A stretch of DNA of 64,000 nt from an uncultured Eubacteriales bacterium. GTDB lineage: Bacteria; Bacillota; Clostridia; Oscillospirales; CAG-382. Shown here piece by piece: positions 41,620 through 49,284 of this stretch (the stretch's first letter is position 1; each line of letters begins with the position of its first letter). Below the pieces are notes generated by a model. That model saw only the letters and a program-made list of their open reading frames with translations. It was not told the origin of the DNA and ran no database searches. A program made the translations under genes and the position numbers. Location of the stretch: contig URVJ01000008.1 of the NCBI GenBank assembly GCA_900551295.1, positions 1-64,000 of the forward strand, written 5' to 3'.

Positions 41620-41915
41620 AATTAAATTTTAAATGCATTGATGGAAAGAGTAGCTTTGCAATTACCTTTCAGAGAGCCTGATGTACGCTGAAATTCGGGC
41701 AAGGAAAAGCAAATGTGAAAAACGCTCCGGAGCCGCTGCCCGAAACGGTTGGAATTACCGCAGTAGGCGCAGACGTTGGCGGCACGTTACAGCCGACAGG
41801 TATTGAAATGTACCGAGAAAAGCGGATCGTCAAAGACGACGATCAATCTGGGTGGTATCACGGAACTTACACAGCTTCGTCCCTTTTTATATACAGGGGA
41901 CGGGGCTTTTTTTAT
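41620..41915 (+). promoter_or_regulatory. T-box leader of aspS::gatC-gatA-gatB
   Basis: The core T-box TGGGTGGTATCACGG at 41849-41863 is followed by a terminator hairpin (CGTCCC 41878-41883 with GGGACG 41897-41902) and T-run (41907-41913). AGAGAGCC and GCTGAAA stem I blocks lie near 41673-41692. The best specifier candidate is AAC (41721-41723) in GAAAAACGCTCCGGAG, the same xxC-GCT-nnGGAG context as TTC in the pheST leader. That would make it responsive to tRNA-Asn, fitting an operon that makes Asn-tRNA(Asn). Confidence 0.88.
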
Positions 41916-41951
41916 TTTTTCAATGCTTATAATTTTCATGGAGGTATCCCG

Positions 41952-44036
41952 ATGAAAAAGCGTACAATTTACTGCGGAGAGCTGAGCGAGGCTCTTGTAG
42001 GCACAACGCAGACAGCCTGCGGCTGGGTTCAGACCAAGAGAGACATGGGCGGAGTTATATTTATTGATCTTCGCGACAGAGAAGGCGAATTACAGGCGGT
42101 CTTTGACGCGCAGAATCTGAGTGCGGAGGATTTCAAAACTGCTGAGGGTCTGAAAAATCAGTCGGTCATAGCAATCACCGGTCTTGTAAGACTGCGCGGA
42201 GAGGACACGGTAAACCCCAAGATAAAAACCGGAACCGTCGAGATTGCTTCTCAGAGCATTGAGGTTCTCTCGGTTGCGGACACAATGCCTTTCAAGCTTG
42301 ACGAAACGGTAAGAGAGGATTTAAGACTTCAGTACAGATACCTTGACATAAGACGTCCCGAAATGCTCCGCAATCTGAGATTCCGCCACAAAGTTGCGTC
42401 GGTTGCGCGGCACTATCTTGACGAAAACGGCTTTATCGACGTCGAAACGCCGTATCTTACGCGTTCCACACCCGAAGGCGCGAGAGATTATCTTGTTCCG
42501 AGCCGCGTTCACCCCGGTATGTTCTATGCACTGCCGCAGTCGCCGCAGATATTCAAGCAGTTACTCATGGTAGGCGGCATTGACAAGTATTATCAGGTGG
42601 CGAGATGTTTCCGCGACGAGGATCTAAGAGCCGACAGACAGCCCGAATTTACTCAGGTAGACATGGAAATGTCCTTTGTCGAACAGGAGGACGTACTGGT
42701 TCATCTTGAAAAGATATTCAAGTATATGTTCAAAGAAACGATAGGTCTTGAAATTACCGATCCGTTTCCGAGAATAACCTGGAACGACTCCATGGACAAA
42801 TACGGCTGCGACAAGCCCGACCTGCGTTTCGGTCTTGAAATCAAGGACGTCACGGACATTGCCGCGAAAACAGGATTTGAGGTATTCAACAAGGTCACAA
42901 AGGCAGGCGGCGTAGTACGCGCGATAAATGCAAAAAACGCAGGCGATTTCTTCACGCGTTCCCGCATTGAGGAGCTTACCGAAAAAGCCGTAAACTACGG
43001 TGCAAAAGGCATGGCGTGGATACTGATACGTCCTGACGGCAGCTACTACACGGTTCTCGACAAGTTCATGTCGAAAGAGGATCTTGAAAGCATAGTTAAG
43101 GCTCTCGACGGTTCGGCAAACGACTTTATCTTCTTCTGCGCGGACAAATTGCAGAATGTAAGAAAAATATTGGGTGCGCTGAGAAACGACGTCGGCGATA
43201 TGCTCGGACTTCGCAAAAAGGGCGAATTCAAGCCCTGCTTTGTAATAGATTTCCCCGAATTTGAATATTCGGAAGAAGAAAAGAGATACGTCGCAACGCA
43301 CCACCCGTTCACGATGCCATACCCCGAAGATTTACAGTATCTCAAAACAGCGCCCGAAAAAGTACGCGCGCAAGCCTACGACGTGGTTCTCAACGGTGTT
43401 GAGTTAGGTTCAGGCTCTGTCCGTATTCACGACAGAAACGTTCAGGAGACAATGTTTGAGGCTTTGGGCTTTACCGAAGAAGAAACCATGAAGCGTTTCG
43501 GATTTATGGTAAACGCATTCCGCTACGGCACTCCTCCGCACGCGGGTTTTGCGTTCGGTCTTGACAGATTCGTAATGCTGCTTCTCGGCTGCGACAGTCT
43601 GCGCGACGTAATCGCCTTCCCGAAAATAAAAGACGCGTCCTGCTTAATGACGGACGCACCCAACCTTGTAGAAACAAAACAGCTTGAAGAGCTTTCTTTA
43701 CTGTCCTTATCGGAGCAGACCGAAACTTTAAGCGTTCAGAGAAAGAAAAAATCTACGCCGAAAATCGACGTTGACAACGTTGCGTCCTTGGCAAAGCTTT
43801 GCTTTGCGGACGACGAAAAAAAGTCTCTCGAAAAAGACATGGAATCAATAATTGCCTTTGCAAACCAGCTTGACGAGCTTGACGTAAGCGGCGTAAGCGC
43901 AAGAGAACATCTTGTTTCGGAAACCAACGTATTTGCTCCGGACGTGCCGCAAAACTCATTTGACCGCACCGAGCTGCTTGCAAACGCAAAAACAAAGACT
44001 TCGGAATACATCACGGTTCCGAGAATCGTGGAATAA
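41952..44036 (+). CDS. aspS: aspartyl-tRNA synthetase fused to GatC
   Basis: 694 residues. Residues ~1-590 are a bacterial-type AspRS: OB anticodon-binding domain (GWVQTKRDMGGVIFIDLRD), motif 1-2 (DYLVPSRVHPGMFYALPQSP, 'ARCFRDEDLRADRQPEFTQ'), GAD insertion domain and motif 3 (AFGLDRFVMLL). The last ~90 residues, after a Lys-rich linker (QRKKKSTPKIDV), are a complete GatC (VASLAKLCFADDEKKSLEKD, NVFAPDVPQNSFDR, ITVPRIVE). GatC is the small subunit of the amidotransferase that converts Asp-tRNA(Asn) to Asn-tRNA(Asn). The fusion thus physically links a presumably non-discriminating AspRS to GatAB. ATG 41952 is preceded by GGAGG; upstream in-frame codons lie inside the T-box. Confidence 0.92.
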   Translation: MKKRTIYCGELSEALVGTTQTACGWVQTKRDMGGVIFIDLRDREGELQAVFDAQNLSAEDFKTAEGLKNQSVIAITGLVRLRGEDTVNPKIKTGTVEIASQSIEVLSVADTMPFKLDETVREDLRLQYRYLDIRRPEMLRNLRFRHKVASVARHYLDENGFIDVETPYLTRSTPEGARDYLVPSRVHPGMFYALPQSPQIFKQLLMVGGIDKYYQVARCFRDEDLRADRQPEFTQVDMEMSFVEQEDVLVHLEKIFKYMFKETIGLEITDPFPRITWNDSMDKYGCDKPDLRFGLEIKDVTDIAAKTGFEVFNKVTKAGGVVRAINAKNAGDFFTRSRIEELTEKAVNYGAKGMAWILIRPDGSYYTVLDKFMSKEDLESIVKALDGSANDFIFFCADKLQNVRKILGALRNDVGDMLGLRKKGEFKPCFVIDFPEFEYSEEEKRYVATHHPFTMPYPEDLQYLKTAPEKVRAQAYDVVLNGVELGSGSVRIHDRNVQETMFEALGFTEEETMKRFGFMVNAFRYGTPPHAGFAFGLDRFVMLLLGCDSLRDVIAFPKIKDASCLMTDAPNLVETKQLEELSLLSLSEQTETLSVQRKKKSTPKIDVDNVASLAKLCFADDEKKSLEKDMESIIAFANQLDELDVSGVSAREHLVSETNVFAPDVPQNSFDRTELLANAKTKTSEYITVPRIVE

Positions 44037-44057
44037 TCGGAAAGGGAGGAAAAAGCA

Positions 44058-45500
44058 ATGTCGGATATAACAAAAATGGCTGTGACCGAGCTTTGCGAAA
44101 GCATAAAAAAAGGCGAGCTTTCACCGCTTGAAGTCACGGACGCTTACTTAAAGAGCATTTCGGAAAAGGACGGCGAAACGGGCGCGTTTCTTACCGTAAC
44201 CGAAAAACAGGCAAAAGAACGCGCGGAAAAACTCGGAAAATCTGACGACAGTCAGGCGCTGTTCGGTATTCCCTGCGCGATAAAGGACAACATCTGCACA
44301 AAGGGCGTCAAGACCACTTGTGCGTCAAAAATGCTCTCGGACTTTATTCCCTGCTACGACGCGACGGTAATGCAAAAGCTTGAAAAGGCAGGCGCCGTAA
44401 TGCTCGGCAAGACAAATATGGACGAATTTGCCATGGGCGGTTCGACGGAAAACTCGGCGTTCAAAATCACGAGAAACCCTGCTGCCCCCGACCGTGTTCC
44501 CGGAGGAAGCAGCGGCGGAAGCGCGGCGTGCGTTGCGGCATACGAGGCTCCGTTTGCTCTCGGCTCGGACACGGGCGGTTCAATACGCCAGCCTGCGGCA
44601 TTCTGCGGAGTTGTCGGCATAAAACCGACATACGGTGTCGTTTCGAGATACGGCCTTATAGCATTTGCGTCCTCTCTTGACCAGATAGGCCCGATAACCC
44701 ACGGCGTAAAGGACAATGCGCTTATACTTTCAGCCATTGCGGGCAGTGACGAAAAAGACGCGACAAGCATAAGAAAACCGTTTGAAACAGACTATTTAAA
44801 CGGAATCGAGAACGGCGTAAAGGGTCTCAAAATCGGGCTTCCGACCGAATTTTTTGCCGACGGAATTGATCCCGAAGTAAAAAGTGCAGTACTCAATGCG
44901 ACAAAGGTATACGAAAGTCTCGGCGCAGAGATTACCGAGCTTTCAATGCCCTCTTTAAAGCACGCGCTTGCGGCTTACTATGTAATATCCTCTGCTGAGG
45001 CGTCCTCAAACCTTGCGCGTTTCGACGGTGTACGCTACGGAACGAGAAGTTCGGAATATTCCGACATGGATTCGCTTTACAAGAACACCAGAAGCCAGAA
45101 CTTCGGCGCAGAAGTCAAGCGCCGCATAATGCTCGGAACTTTCGCGCTGTCAAGCGGATACTACGACGCGTACTACAAAAAAGCTTTACGCGCGAGAAGC
45201 ATTATAATCGACGAATATGCAAAGGCTTTTGAAAAGTGCGACGTAATTCTGAGTCCCGTAACACCGACTCCGGCGTACAAAATCGGCGAAAAGACAAGCG
45301 ATCCCGTCGAGATGTATCTCGGCGATATATACACCGTTCCGGTAAACATTGCCGGACTTCCGTCCTTATCTCTGCCGTGCGGAAAGACTGTATCCGGACT
45401 TCCGATAAGTATGCAGCTTATCGGCAAGGCTCTCGGCGAAAAGCTTTTATACAGGACCGGCTTTGCTTTTGAAAGCGTATTCGGAGGTGCAAGACAATGA
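44058..45500 (+). CDS. gatA: Asp-tRNA(Asn)/Glu-tRNA(Gln) amidotransferase subunit A
   Basis: 480-residue amidase-signature protein that releases ammonia from Gln or Asn. Catalytic Lys region (PCAIKDNICTKG), the Ser-rich active-site loop RVPGGSSGGSAACVAA, and GSDTGGSIRQPAAFCG are intact, giving a Ser-cisSer-Lys triad. SD AGGGAGG upstream. The stop overlaps gatB by 4 bp. Second gene of the T-box operon. Confidence 0.95.
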   Translation: MSDITKMAVTELCESIKKGELSPLEVTDAYLKSISEKDGETGAFLTVTEKQAKERAEKLGKSDDSQALFGIPCAIKDNICTKGVKTTCASKMLSDFIPCYDATVMQKLEKAGAVMLGKTNMDEFAMGGSTENSAFKITRNPAAPDRVPGGSSGGSAACVAAYEAPFALGSDTGGSIRQPAAFCGVVGIKPTYGVVSRYGLIAFASSLDQIGPITHGVKDNALILSAIAGSDEKDATSIRKPFETDYLNGIENGVKGLKIGLPTEFFADGIDPEVKSAVLNATKVYESLGAEITELSMPSLKHALAAYYVISSAEASSNLARFDGVRYGTRSSEYSDMDSLYKNTRSQNFGAEVKRRIMLGTFALSSGYYDAYYKKALRARSIIIDEYAKAFEKCDVILSPVTPTPAYKIGEKTSDPVEMYLGDIYTVPVNIAGLPSLSLPCGKTVSGLPISMQLIGKALGEKLLYRTGFAFESVFGGARQ

Positions 45501-46927
45501 CTTACTACAAGGGTTACGAAATGGTAATAGGACTTGAGGTCCATGCCGAGCTTAAAACAAAAACCAAAATTTTCTGCCGCTGCAAAACAGATTTCGGCGC
45601 AGAACCCAACACACAGTGCTGTCCTATATGCATGGGTATGCCGGGAACGCTGCCGGTACTCAACGAAAAAGTCGTTGACTATGCGATAAAAGCCGGCAAA
45701 GCTCTCGGCTGCGAAATAACGCGCCATTCAAAGCAGGACAGAAAAAACTACTTCTATCCCGATCTTCCAAAAGCCTACCAGATTTCGCAATACGATCTTC
45801 CTTTATGCGTCGGCGGTCATGTTGACATTGAAACCTCCGAGGGTTCAAAGACGATAGGAATTACGCGCATACACATTGAGGAGGACGCGGGCAAGCTTAT
45901 TCACGACGAAACCCACGGCACCATGATAGACTGCAACCGCTGCGGCGTTCCGCTTATAGAAATAGTATCCGAACCCGACATAAGAAGCGCCGAGGAGGCT
46001 GCGGCATATTTAAGAAAGCTCAGAGCCGTTATTCTTTACACGGGCGTTTCAGACTGCAAGATGAACGAGGGTTCATTACGCTGCGACGTAAACCTCTCGG
46101 TAAGAAAAGCCGGCGAGCAGGCATTCGGCACGCGAACAGAGATGAAGAACATAAACTCATTTCAATTTATAATAAAAGCCATAGAGTACGAATACAAGCG
46201 TCAGGTTGACGCGCTTGAATCGGGCGAGAAGATAGTTCAGGAAACACGCCGTTTCGACGCGAACACCGGCAAGACCTACACCATGCGTTCAAAGGAAAAC
46301 GCAAACGACTACCGTTATTTCCCCGATCCCGACTTACCGGCAATCGAGATAAGCGACGAAATGCTAAAAAAGCTTACGTCTGAAATTCCGGTACTCCCCG
46401 ACGAGCGCAAAAAGCTATACACTGAAAAATTCGGGCTTACGGCATACGACGCCGAAATGATCACTGCGGAGCTTGAAACTGCGGACTACTACGAAAAAGG
46501 TGCGGCGCTCACGAAATATCCGAAATTACTTGCAAATCTCCTTATTTCCGAGTTTTTCGCGCTCAAAGGCGATGACGGCAGCATTAAAATATGTGCCGAA
46601 AATGCGGCAAAGCTTGCGGAGCTTTTAGGAGAGCAGAAGATCAACAGTTCCACCGCGAAAAAGCTTACAAAACAGCTTTGGGAGCACGACGAAGATCCCG
46701 AAGTTATTGTAAAACGCGACGGACTTGAGCAGATCAACGACCGCGGTTTACTAAAGCAGCTCTGCGAAAAGGCATTTGCCGAAAATCCCAAGTCGATAGA
46801 GGACTACAAGAAGGGCAAAAAGACTGCTCTCAAGGCTATTATCGGAAAAGTTATGTCGGAAACCGGCGGAAAAGGCAATCCGGTTATCATAAACGAGGTT
46901 GTGGAGGAACTGGCTTCGGGACTTTAA
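45497..46927 (+). CDS. gatB: Asp-tRNA(Asn)/Glu-tRNA(Gln) amidotransferase subunit B
   Basis: 476-residue GatB that activates the tRNA-bound Asp/Glu and receives ammonia from GatA. Starts YYKGYEMVIGLEVHAELKTK, zinc cluster CRCKTD...CCPICMGMPG, 'QDRKNYFYPDLPKAYQISQ' and a C-terminal YqeY/tail domain. Full length. Last gene of the operon. Confidence 0.95.
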   Translation: MTYYKGYEMVIGLEVHAELKTKTKIFCRCKTDFGAEPNTQCCPICMGMPGTLPVLNEKVVDYAIKAGKALGCEITRHSKQDRKNYFYPDLPKAYQISQYDLPLCVGGHVDIETSEGSKTIGITRIHIEEDAGKLIHDETHGTMIDCNRCGVPLIEIVSEPDIRSAEEAAAYLRKLRAVILYTGVSDCKMNEGSLRCDVNLSVRKAGEQAFGTRTEMKNINSFQFIIKAIEYEYKRQVDALESGEKIVQETRRFDANTGKTYTMRSKENANDYRYFPDPDLPAIEISDEMLKKLTSEIPVLPDERKKLYTEKFGLTAYDAEMITAELETADYYEKGAALTKYPKLLANLLISEFFALKGDDGSIKICAENAAKLAELLGEQKINSSTAKKLTKQLWEHDEDPEVIVKRDGLEQINDRGLLKQLCEKAFAENPKSIEDYKKGKKTALKAIIGKVMSETGGKGNPVIINEVVEELASGL

Positions 46928-46942
46928 TGGTAACATTTATGC

Positions 46943-47045
46943 GTGGTTAATTTTGCCTGTTTTGGGTGAAAACCGGGAATTCACTTCCATGTGCAACCCT
47001 ATTCACCAACTTTTCGACGGCGAAAAAGTTGCACTCTAAAGAACG
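46943..47045. repeat. copy C of the MITE-like repeat family
   Basis: GTGGTTAATTTTGCCTGTTT, then CACTTCCATGTGCA and a CAACTTTTCGACGGCGAAAAAGTTG-type hairpin. It aligns with 52950-53046 and more loosely with the 29.9-kb copy. Lies just after gatB. Confidence 0.55.
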
Positions 47046-47298
47046 TAAACAAAAGCCGTTCGCCGCTCAAACGCCGCAGCGAAAGCGCGGCTTCCTCTCC
47101 ACACATCAAACTATCGTCGGTGAAATTTTCCCGCACCTCCGACATTTGCTATCTTCGCTCGCAGATGCTCCGCACTGCTCGATGATGGGGTCTGTACAAA
47201 TTTTAACCCTTGCGAAAGCAAGGGCTATTTTTTATAGTGTCTTACAGTCAACAGGACACGCTTTTCCGACCGGCTCGCTTACGCGAGATGACTTTTTC
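47046..47298 (+). other. non-coding spacer after gatB
   Basis: No supported gene. It contains one clear terminator (47207-47235) and otherwise unassigned sequence; the open frames here (46966-47319, 46991-47185) run through repeats and have no ribosome site or protein-like composition. Confidence 0.5.
47207..47235 (+). terminator. intrinsic terminator with GAAA tetraloop
   Basis: CCCTTGC-GAAA-GCAAGGG stem-loop followed by CTATTTTTTAT. The GNRA-capped perfect stem makes this a very likely terminator for readthrough from gatB. Confidence 0.88.
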
Positions 47299-47568
47299 AA
47301 ATGTTACATTTATGTTTAGTAAAAAACTCTGTGCGAAATTAACCCCAACGCACAGAGTTATCTTTTTTATTACCCTTATTTCTTAATTTCCATAGCTTGT
47401 TCACGCACCTGCCCATATCTGAGTCAGCCGCCTGCCTTTTGGTGGCTGACGGTACAAGCTGGCGGCACAGAGTATCCCTCAATTCTGTTCTTATTTAAGG
47501 GCTGCCGTTTTCTTTGCAGCTTTCTTTTTAAAAAGAAAGCGCGTACCCTTAAGCGCGTATTCCTGCGT
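47299..47568 (-). repeat. structured intergenic repeat, copy 2 (candidate ncRNA or 3'-UTR element)
   Basis: Second copy of the element at 24344-24606, same orientation and same hairpin series: palindrome at 47519-47540, GTCAGCC/GGCTGAC hairpin near 47424-47452, GCTTG/CAAGC closing stem, and AACTCTGTGCG/CGCACAGAGTT at 47325-47359. Differences are scattered substitutions, several in loops or paired positions. It again lies directly 3' of a minus-strand gene (sanA-like). Confidence 0.75.
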
Positions 47569-47580
47569 ATTCTCGCCCCC

Positions 47581-48234
47581 CTAAAATGCGTATTCTTTTT
47601 CGCCGAGGTATTTGGGTTTGGGTTTAAGGAAAGAGCTTATAAAATCTTTAGCACGGGCAGCGGTTTCGCGGACATCGCGCATAAACTGACCGCGGTAAGT
47701 CACGGTATCGCAGGCAACTCCGGAGCAATCAAGTCCGAGAGCGTTTGCGACGAACACAGCGCGGTAAAGGTGATATTTCTGCGTAACGGCGACAATTTTT
47801 TCCGCACCGAATATTTCCTTTGCCCTGTACATACTGTCATAAGTGGAAAATCCGGCATAATCGAGAACGATGTCATCGGCAGGCACGCCCTTGTTCTGAA
47901 CAAGATACTTTGACATTGCAACAGGCTCATTATAGGAAATTCTGCCGTTGTCACCCGTAACAAGAATTTTTCCCGACGCACCGTCAAAATACAGCTTTGC
48001 CGCCATATCAAGCCTGTCCTTTAGCATATCCGACGGCGTACCGTCGCTCCTCAATCCGGCGCCCAGAACAAGTATGCAGTCGTAAGTATCTTTTGCTGCC
48101 GAATCAGAACTTAACATCTTACCCGACGCCGACGCAATGACGTACACGTTCATAAAAGCGTATAATACGGCAAGAGCTGCAGCGAATATAACCGCTGCGG
48201 CAATTATCTTTTTGATCTTTACATTACACTTCAT
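47581..48234 (-). CDS. SanA/ElyC-family DUF218 envelope protein
   Basis: 217 residues: one N-terminal membrane helix (IIAAAVIFAAALAVLYAFMN) and a DUF218 domain outside the cell (YDCILVLGAGLRSDGTPSDM, LVTGDNGRISYNEPVAMSKY, 'VTQKYHLYRAVFVANALGL'). SanA-like proteins affect envelope barrier function and vancomycin sensitivity in other bacteria; the biochemical role is not established. ATG 48234 fits the membrane helix; the frame to 48270 adds an unlikely basic leader. Confidence 0.82.
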   Translation of the reverse strand: MKCNVKIKKIIAAAVIFAAALAVLYAFMNVYVIASASGKMLSSDSAAKDTYDCILVLGAGLRSDGTPSDMLKDRLDMAAKLYFDGASGKILVTGDNGRISYNEPVAMSKYLVQNKGVPADDIVLDYAGFSTYDSMYRAKEIFGAEKIVAVTQKYHLYRAVFVANALGLDCSGVACDTVTYRGQFMRDVRETAARAKDFISSFLKPKPKYLGEKEYAF

Positions 48235-48301
48235 ATATTTTACCTTTTCAGCATCGCTGCGCCGCGGCAAAACACATAAAGCACACGTATTCTGCCGTTT
48301 C

Positions 48302-49090
48302 TTACAGCGTTCTCAGATACTCAAGCGATGTTTTGAGATTTTCATTTCTCTTATCTCCCGCACTTCCTTCAAGCGAGATGTTTCCTGCCTTATATCCTGC
48401 CTTGTCAAGCGCCGCAAAGAACGCGCCGTAGTCGTCCCCGTCGCAAGGCAATGGTATCATGCGCTTATTGGACGGACTTGCGATATGAACATGGGAAATA
48501 TAATCTCCGTATGACGCTATCTCGTCAAGCGTATCTCCGCCGAGCATTGCATGATAGTAGTCCACAAGCAGCTTTACATTAGGCACACCAAGCTCTTTTA
48601 TAAATTGCACGGTTTCCTTGCAGGTCACGAACATATTGCATTCTTCCTTACGCAGTTCCTCGATTGCAATAACCGCGCCGTACTTTGCCGCAGCCGGTGC
48701 GAGAACGTCACCGACAAGCTCACGCAGCTGTTCGAGCGCCTTTTCTCTCGGATAACCCTCCGGTACGCTGCGCGCCCTTCCGCTGCCCATAACAAAATTC
48801 TTTGTTCCGAGCTTTTTTACCTTTTCAAGCGTCGATTCAATATGCTCTTTTATCTTTGCATGATCCGCCTTTTCGCCGACCATTGCAAAATCGCCTACAA
48901 TAAGACCGTTCATAGATATGCACGGTAAACCGAGTTCTTTCAGCAAATCCGCACTTTCGTCTATAACCGACTGCTCGGTTTTGGCAAGTTCGGAAAAGCT
49001 TGTTTCCACAAAGTCAAATCCTGTTTCTTTTATATTTCGTATATCCTTAAAATCCGTAATTCCGACACATATTCCGATATTCTTTTTCAT
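48302..49090 (-). CDS. sugar phosphate isomerase/epimerase-like TIM barrel protein
   Basis: 262-residue AP_endonuc_2/xylose-isomerase-like TIM barrel. Starts MKKNIGICVGITDFKDIRNI, has ETSFSEL, GSGRARSVPEGYPREKA, a metal-ligand Glu in AVIAIEELRKEECNMF, 'KLLVDYYHAMLGGDTLDEI' and HVHIASPSNKRMIPLPCDGDDYGAFF, with a final ISLEG Glu ligand. Metal ligands (Glu, Asp, His, Glu) are intact. Substrate unknown. A likely promoter lies upstream (TTGTAA, 17 nt, TATACT, about 49130-49160) and GGAGG precedes the ATG. Confidence 0.85.
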   Translation of the reverse strand: MKKNIGICVGITDFKDIRNIKETGFDFVETSFSELAKTEQSVIDESADLLKELGLPCISMNGLIVGDFAMVGEKADHAKIKEHIESTLEKVKKLGTKNFVMGSGRARSVPEGYPREKALEQLRELVGDVLAPAAAKYGAVIAIEELRKEECNMFVTCKETVQFIKELGVPNVKLLVDYYHAMLGGDTLDEIASYGDYISHVHIASPSNKRMIPLPCDGDDYGAFFAALDKAGYKAGNISLEGSAGDKRNENLKTSLEYLRTL

Positions 49091-49228
49091 GATGCACCTC
49101 CGAAAAAAGTTTGTTACCGTAAATCAAGTATAACATGCAAAAAATTCCTTTACAAGTAACAATCGTACATCAAAATATCAAAATCGTACACAAAAATTGC
49201 GCGATCAACAAAAACATTATACAAAACC

Positions 49229-49250
49229 GGTCCGGCACAGAGTCCGGGCC
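49229..49250 (-). terminator. intrinsic terminator of alaS
   Basis: GGTCCGG pairs with CCGGGCC around an 8-nt loop, followed on the minus strand by TTTTGT. Lies ~35 bp after the alaS stop. Confidence 0.65.
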
Positions 49251-49284
49251 GAAATCTTTCGATTGTTCTTTTAAAAGCGCCGTA

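Noticed and set aside
41715..41951. 79 extra N-terminal codons in frame with AspRS
   Set aside because: They lie in the T-box antiterminator/terminator region, and a proper ribosome site and conserved AspRS N-terminus begin at 41952.
46966..47319. 117-codon ORF after gatB
   Set aside because: It crosses repeat copy C, a strong terminator and the start of the structured repeat; no protein-like features.
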